Below are positions 24,949-28,559 of a stretch of DNA of 28,559 bases, piece after piece (position 1 is the stretch's first letter; each line of letters starts with the position of its first letter). The notes below the pieces were generated by a model. It was not told the origin of the DNA. It saw only the letters and a program-made list of their open reading frames with translations, and made no database searches. The DNA lies in assembly GCA_022774485.1 (NCBI GenBank), contig JALFLX010000100.1, positions 1-28,559 on the forward strand. Reading direction: 5' to 3'. The stretch comes from Bacilli bacterium. Its GTDB lineage: Bacteria; Bacillota_I; Bacilli_A; RFN20; CAG-288. Both the position numbers and the translations under genes were made by a program.

Positions 24949-24976
24949 ATTGTATTCGTTTTTTCTCATTATTCAA
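24949..24976 (-). promoter_or_regulatory. Promoter of the MATE gene, near-leaderless
   Basis: On the - strand: TTGAAT (24971-24976), 16-base spacer, TACAAT (24949-24954). The ATG follows 10 bases later with no ribosome site, so the leader would be about 3-4 bases. Confidence 0.55.
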
Positions 24977-25072
24977 GATAAAACAGAATGAAAGCGAATT
25001 CTTTTTTTAGAGTGAGGAAAACACAAAGAGAAAAAGCGGTATGAAAAATAGAGAAGGATAACTCTATCAAAA

Positions 25073-25124
25073 AACAATTTTCTTTTTTCTTATGCAGTTG
25101 GAAAATTGTTATCGCATAAGAAAA
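25073..25124. repeat. Two interleaved inverted repeats (pseudoknot- or switch-like)
   Basis: AACAATTTTC (25073-25082) pairs perfectly with GAAAATTGTT (25101-25110), and TTTTCTTATGC (25085-25095) pairs perfectly with GCATAAGAAAA (25114-25124). The arms alternate A-B-A'-B', so the stems are either mutually exclusive or form an H-type pseudoknot. On the - strand the outer arm ends in a T-run. It lies just past the serS terminator and upstream of the MATE promoter. Confidence 0.7.
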
Positions 25125-25143
25125 GGCCAGCGATTGCTGGCCT
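25124..25143 (-). terminator. Rho-independent terminator of serS
   Basis: AGGCCAGC (25124-25131) pairs with GCTGGCCT (25136-25143) around a GATT loop; on the - strand it is followed by TTTC. It begins 4 bases after the serS stop codon. Confidence 0.85.
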
Positions 25144-25147
25144 AGAA

Positions 25148-26470
25148 TTACTTCAGAATATCACAACCGATGTATTTGCGTAAAACTTCAGGAACAGTGA
25201 TGGTGCCATCTGCGTTTTGATAGTTTTCAATGACAGCCGCAGTGGTTCTTCCGACAGCGAGTCCAGAGCCGTTGAGCATGTGGACAAATTCTGTTTTACC
25301 GTCCTTGGTTCTCTTGAAGCGGATGTTCATTCTTCTCGCCTGATAGTCTGTGTCGTTGGAGCAAGAGGAGATTTCTTTGTAGTTCTCAGTAGTCGGGACC
25401 CACTTTCCATCCTTCTCAACATAGTCGTTGTAAGAAGGCATCCAAACTTCGAGGTCATAGGTCTTCGCGGAAGAGAATCCGAGATCACCAGTAGAGAGAC
25501 AAACTCTGCGATACGGGAGTTTGAGGAGCTCTAAGATCTTCTCAGCTTCTTCGGTGAGCTGTTCTAATTCTTCAAAGGATTTTTCCGGGACGCAGTATTT
25601 GACCAACTCTACTTTTTGGAACTGGTGCTGACGGATGATACCTCTGGTATCTCTTCCGGCTGCTCCGGCTTCAGCGCGGAAGCAAGAGGAGTACGCGCAG
25701 AACCACTTCGGGAGGTCATCAATAGATAAGATCTCGTTTCTGTAGTAGTTGGTGACCGGGACTTCCGCAGTCGGGATAAGCCAGAACTGCTCTCCGGTGT
25801 TCTCAGTCATATAGGCCTGATCTGCGAATTTCGGAAGCTGACCAGAACCAGTCAAGGAATCGGTATTGACTAAGAATGGAGGTAAGACTTCAATATATCC
25901 GTTTTCGGTGTGGGTGTCTAACATTAAGGAAGCGAGTGCTCTCTCTAAACGGGCGAAAGCGCCGAGATAGAATGTGAAGCGAGAGCCGGTGACCTTGGCG
26001 GCTCTATCAAAGTCGAAGCATCCTAACTTCAATCCTAACTCCCAGTGGGATAAGGGTTTGAAGTTGAATTCGGTCGGCCTTGACCAGTATTTCTCTGGTC
26101 TGTTGAAGCTGTCATCCGTACCAATCGGAAGCGAGGCATCAGGTAAGTTCGGTGTCTTGAGCATGATCTGATGAATCTCTTCATCGATATTCGCTCTTTC
26201 CACATCGAGTCTTGCAATCTCTTCTTTGTCGAAGCTGACTTTTTCCATCGCAGCTTTGGCTTCTTCATCGCGATGCTGAGCTTTCAGCTTACCGATCTCT
26301 TTGGACTGAGCGTTTCTCTCCGCCTTTAAGGATTCGGCTTTGACGATGATTTCTCTTCTTCTCTCATCGAGCTTCGGAAGTTCTCTGAGGTAAGAGTAGT
26401 CGCCAGTTCTCGTGTTTAAGCGTTCGATGACCTCATCGAGGTGATCGATGACATATTTGTAATCTAACAT
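25148..26470 (-). CDS. serS: Seryl-tRNA synthetase
   Basis: Charges tRNA-Ser (and tRNA-Sec where present). It is a class II synthetase of 440 residues, a normal length. Residues about 30-105 are the charged two-helix coiled-coil arm that grips the tRNA variable loop. The catalytic domain shows the TAEVP motif, motif 2 (CFRAEAGAAGRDTRGIIRQH) and motif 3 (GSGLAVGRTTAAVIE). ATG 26470 follows AAGGAG (26478-26483) by 7 bases. It lies 59 bases after gyrA in the same direction but has its own strong promoter in that gap, and no T-box leader fits. The gyrA-serS order is also found in mycoplasmas near the origin. Confidence 0.98.
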   Translation of the reverse strand: MLDYKYVIDHLDEVIERLNTRTGDYSYLRELPKLDERRREIIVKAESLKAERNAQSKEIGKLKAQHRDEEAKAAMEKVSFDKEEIARLDVERANIDEEIHQIMLKTPNLPDASLPIGTDDSFNRPEKYWSRPTEFNFKPLSHWELGLKLGCFDFDRAAKVTGSRFTFYLGAFARLERALASLMLDTHTENGYIEVLPPFLVNTDSLTGSGQLPKFADQAYMTENTGEQFWLIPTAEVPVTNYYRNEILSIDDLPKWFCAYSSCFRAEAGAAGRDTRGIIRQHQFQKVELVKYCVPEKSFEELEQLTEEAEKILELLKLPYRRVCLSTGDLGFSSAKTYDLEVWMPSYNDYVEKDGKWVPTTENYKEISSCSNDTDYQARRMNIRFKRTKDGKTEFVHMLNGSGLAVGRTTAAVIENYQNADGTITVPEVLRKYIGCDILK

Positions 26471-26497
26471 GTTGAGTCTCCTTGTTAATTTTTGAAG

Positions 26498-26526
26498 ATA
26501 ATAGACCTTTTTATTGTCCCTTTCAA
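26498..26526 (-). promoter_or_regulatory. Promoter of serS
   Basis: On the - strand: TTGAAA (26521-26526), exactly 17 bases, TATTAT (26498-26503); both hexamers match the consensus at five of six positions. The -35 begins 3 bases after the gyrA stop codon. The start point near 26491 leaves a leader of about 20 bases. Confidence 0.75.
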
Positions 26527-26529
26527 CGA

Positions 26530-28559
26530 TTATTCATCGTCTTCCGGGTTTTCTTGTTCTGCTCTTCTCAAGAGTTCTTCCATCGCTTTGTCATCGCTAG
26601 AGGGAACTTCTTTCTCTTCCTCTTGAACCGGAGGGAGCTCTTCTTCGTAGTCTTCCTCAGAAGGTAAGACAGAGACAGAGGAGAGTTTTTCATTGTTGCG
26701 TAAGGTGATAATCTTGACACCGACAGTGTTTCTGCTGGTCTCATTGACTTGAGTCAAGGAGGTGCGGATGGTGGTTCCGTGATCGGTGATTAAGATGATA
26801 TCCTCATCACCTCTGACATTCTTGATGACAAACAATCCACCATTTCTTTCGGTTTCTTTGATGGTCTTGACACCTTTAGAACCGCGGAAAGTGATTCTGT
26901 ATTCGGTTCCATCGGTAATCTTTCCGTATCCGTTCTCAGAAAGGGAGAAGATCTTGGTGCCATCGAGAGAGGAGACAAGTCCGACAACCTCTTCCTCTTC
27001 AGGGAGATCGATACCTTTGACACCGCTTGCGGTTCTACCCATCGGTCTGACGTCGCTTTCATAGAAAGAACAGACCTTACCGCCAGAGCTTCCTAAGGAA
27101 ATGATCGCTTTGCCATCAGTCGGTCTGACATCTAAGAGAGCATCTCCTTCGCGTAAGGAGATAGCAATCTTACCGTTGCAATTGATGTTCTCAAAGTCTT
27201 TCGCGTCGCATCTCTTGACGACACCTTTCTTGGTGGCGAAGAAGAGATAGTGTCCTTCGCTGTAATCATCCATCGAGATGATGGCGTTGACTTCTTCTTT
27301 GGGTTGAAGCTTTAAGAGGTTGACAATCGGGATACCTTTGGAGGTTCTGGAACCTTCTTGAATCTGATAACCTCTGGCGTGATAGACACGGCCGAAGTTG
27401 GTGAAGAAGAGGACATCAGTCTTGGTGCGGGAGTGACGTAAGATTTTGATGTCATCATCCTCTTTGGTCTTCATACCTTGGACGCCGACACCGCCTCTGT
27501 TCTGTGTTCTAAACTCTCCGGGATCGACTCTCTTGACATAACCGCTCTTGGTTAAGAAGATGAGAATCTCTTTGTTGGGGATGAGGTCTTCATCGCTTTC
27601 ATCGTAATCGTAATCGCTGATTTCTGTTCTTCTGGCATCGCCGAACTTCTTCTTGATTTCCTCAAGCTCTTCGATCAGAGTTTGCTCGAGGAATTTCTGA
27701 TCTCCTAAGATGGATTGGTAACGAGCAACATCTTTTTCTAATGCATCTTTTTCGTCGGTGTATTTCTGTTGTTCTAATCCAGTCAATCTTCTTAAGGTCA
27801 TATCGAGAATCGCTTTGCACTGCGCTTCGTCGAAACCGAATCTCTCCGTCAATCTCTGAGCGGCTTCTTCGACAGTCGGTGAGGAGCGGATGATGTGGAT
27901 TGTCTCGTCGATCGCATCAGCGACAATGAGAAGCGCATCGATGATGTGAATTCTCGCTAACGCTTTCTTCAAATCATACTGTGTTCTCTTGGTGATGATG
28001 TTTTCTTGGTGATTGATGTAAATCTTCAACGCCTGTTTCATGGTTAAGACACGGGGAGTACCGTTATCTAAGGCCAACATGTTGACGGCGAAAGAGGATT
28101 GGAGAGAGGTGTAGCGGAACAGGTGATTTAAGACAAGCTCTGGAATTGCACCTTTCTTTAAAATGACGACAAAGCGAGTGCCCATCTTGTCAGAGGAGTA
28201 GTTGGCGACTTGTGAAATTCCATCGATAGTCTTGTTGTCTGCTAACTCTGCGATCTTCTTGGCAAGCTCCATCTTGTTGACCATGTAAGGAAGCTCGGTG
28301 AAGACAATCTCAGTGTGTCCGCCTTTCTCTTCCAGATGATATTTGGAGCGGACTTTAACAGAACCTCTTCCGGTCTTGAAGTAATCGTGAATTCCTTTTC
28401 TTCCTAAGATGAGACCGCCGCCAGGGAAATCAGGGCCTTTGATGTATTCCATCAAATCCTCGGCTTCCATCTCCGGTCTACGGATGAGCTCTTGAACGGC
28501 GTTGATGGTCTCGGTGAGGTTGTGCGGAGGGATAGAAGTAGCCATACCGACTGCGATAC
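26530..28559 (-). CDS. gyrA: DNA gyrase subunit A (5' partial)
   Basis: Subunit of DNA gyrase that cuts and rejoins DNA while introducing negative supercoils with GyrB. The frame continues past ATG 28545 to the window edge (Ile-Ala-Val-Gly precede it, as in the conserved AVGMATSIPPHN), so that ATG is internal. About 165 N-terminal residues, with the active-site Tyr and the quinolone region, lie outside. Visible are the tower and coiled-coil region with YTSLQ and the long helices around LEQQKYTDE, then the six-bladed C-terminal beta-pinwheel. The GyrA box reads QNRGGVG (near 27484-27504), which favours GyrA over ParC. The tail is strongly acidic. gyrA is transcribed toward serS. Confidence 0.97.
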   Translation of the reverse strand, partial: IAVGMATSIPPHNLTETINAVQELIRRPEMEAEDLMEYIKGPDFPGGGLILGRKGIHDYFKTGRGSVKVRSKYHLEEKGGHTEIVFTELPYMVNKMELAKKIAELADNKTIDGISQVANYSSDKMGTRFVVILKKGAIPELVLNHLFRYTSLQSSFAVNMLALDNGTPRVLTMKQALKIYINHQENIITKRTQYDLKKALARIHIIDALLIVADAIDETIHIIRSSPTVEEAAQRLTERFGFDEAQCKAILDMTLRRLTGLEQQKYTDEKDALEKDVARYQSILGDQKFLEQTLIEELEEIKKKFGDARRTEISDYDYDESDEDLIPNKEILIFLTKSGYVKRVDPGEFRTQNRGGVGVQGMKTKEDDDIKILRHSRTKTDVLFFTNFGRVYHARGYQIQEGSRTSKGIPIVNLLKLQPKEEVNAIISMDDYSEGHYLFFATKKGVVKRCDAKDFENINCNGKIAISLREGDALLDVRPTDGKAIISLGSSGGKVCSFYESDVRPMGRTASGVKGIDLPEEEEVVGLVSSLDGTKIFSLSENGYGKITDGTEYRITFRGSKGVKTIKETERNGGLFVIKNVRGDEDIILITDHGTTIRTSLTQVNETSRNTVGVKIITLRNNEKLSSVSVLPSEEDYEEELPPVQEEEKEVPSSDDKAMEELLRRAEQENPEDDE

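Noticed and set aside
26790..27062. Open frames on both strands inside gyrA
   Set aside because: They overlap the well-conserved gyrA pinwheel region, with no start signals and no recognisable protein.

Overview
The window reads as part of a chromosome from a low-GC Firmicute of the Bacilli/Mollicutes-like radiation (an uncultured Erysipelotrichia- or RF39-type gut organism would fit). Pointers are OppD/OppF ATPases with lysine/glutamate-rich insertions, a gyrA-serS order like that of mycoplasmas, a short MetRS, AGGAGG ribosome binding sites and TTGNNN/TATAAT promoters. TGA is a real stop codon here (it ends the MBL, CBS and helicase-like genes) and Trp is TGG, so this is not a code-4 mycoplasma. 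The taxonomic placement is inference.

Left part (1-7.8 kb, + strand): the end of a peptide-transport operon (oppD, cut by the window edge, then oppF and a terminator), two tandem paralogous lipoproteins with a Big_2-like Ig module, a small zinc-ribbon membrane protein, and rpmE (ribosomal protein L31).

Middle (7.8-11.0 kb): an AT-rich island of about 330 bp flanked by a 17-20-bp direct repeat and carrying four 12-bp tandem repeats. It precedes a 939-codon gene that looks like a decayed superfamily I helicase. That gene lacks an evident Walker A, has a changed Walker B, and its last codons lie inside the neighbour's terminator. 11.0-15.7 kb is metabolic: superoxide reductase, a TM2-type protein, an MBL hydrolase, methionyl-tRNA synthetase and a COG2509 FAD dehydrogenase.

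15.8-21.0 kb (- strand): three exported proteins, two of them large paralogs flanking a smaller one. All share an N-terminal hydrophobic segment ending in G-x-G-x-W-x-F, reminiscent of SipW-type (TasA/camelysin) signal regions. The paralogs share a 133-bp block differing at one base, which suggests recent gene conversion. This is the best candidate for an undescribed surface or matrix system.

Right part (21.1-28.6 kb): a CBS-domain regulator paired with pyrG, a MATE exporter, serS, and gyrA running off the edge. The gyrA-serS order and direction suggest that oriC lies not far beyond the right end. Several genes (helicase-like, CBS, MATE, possibly the 724-codon surface protein) have a -10 box only 6-10 bases before the ATG and no Shine-Dalgarno sequence, so leaderless mRNAs are likely alongside the strong-SD genes.
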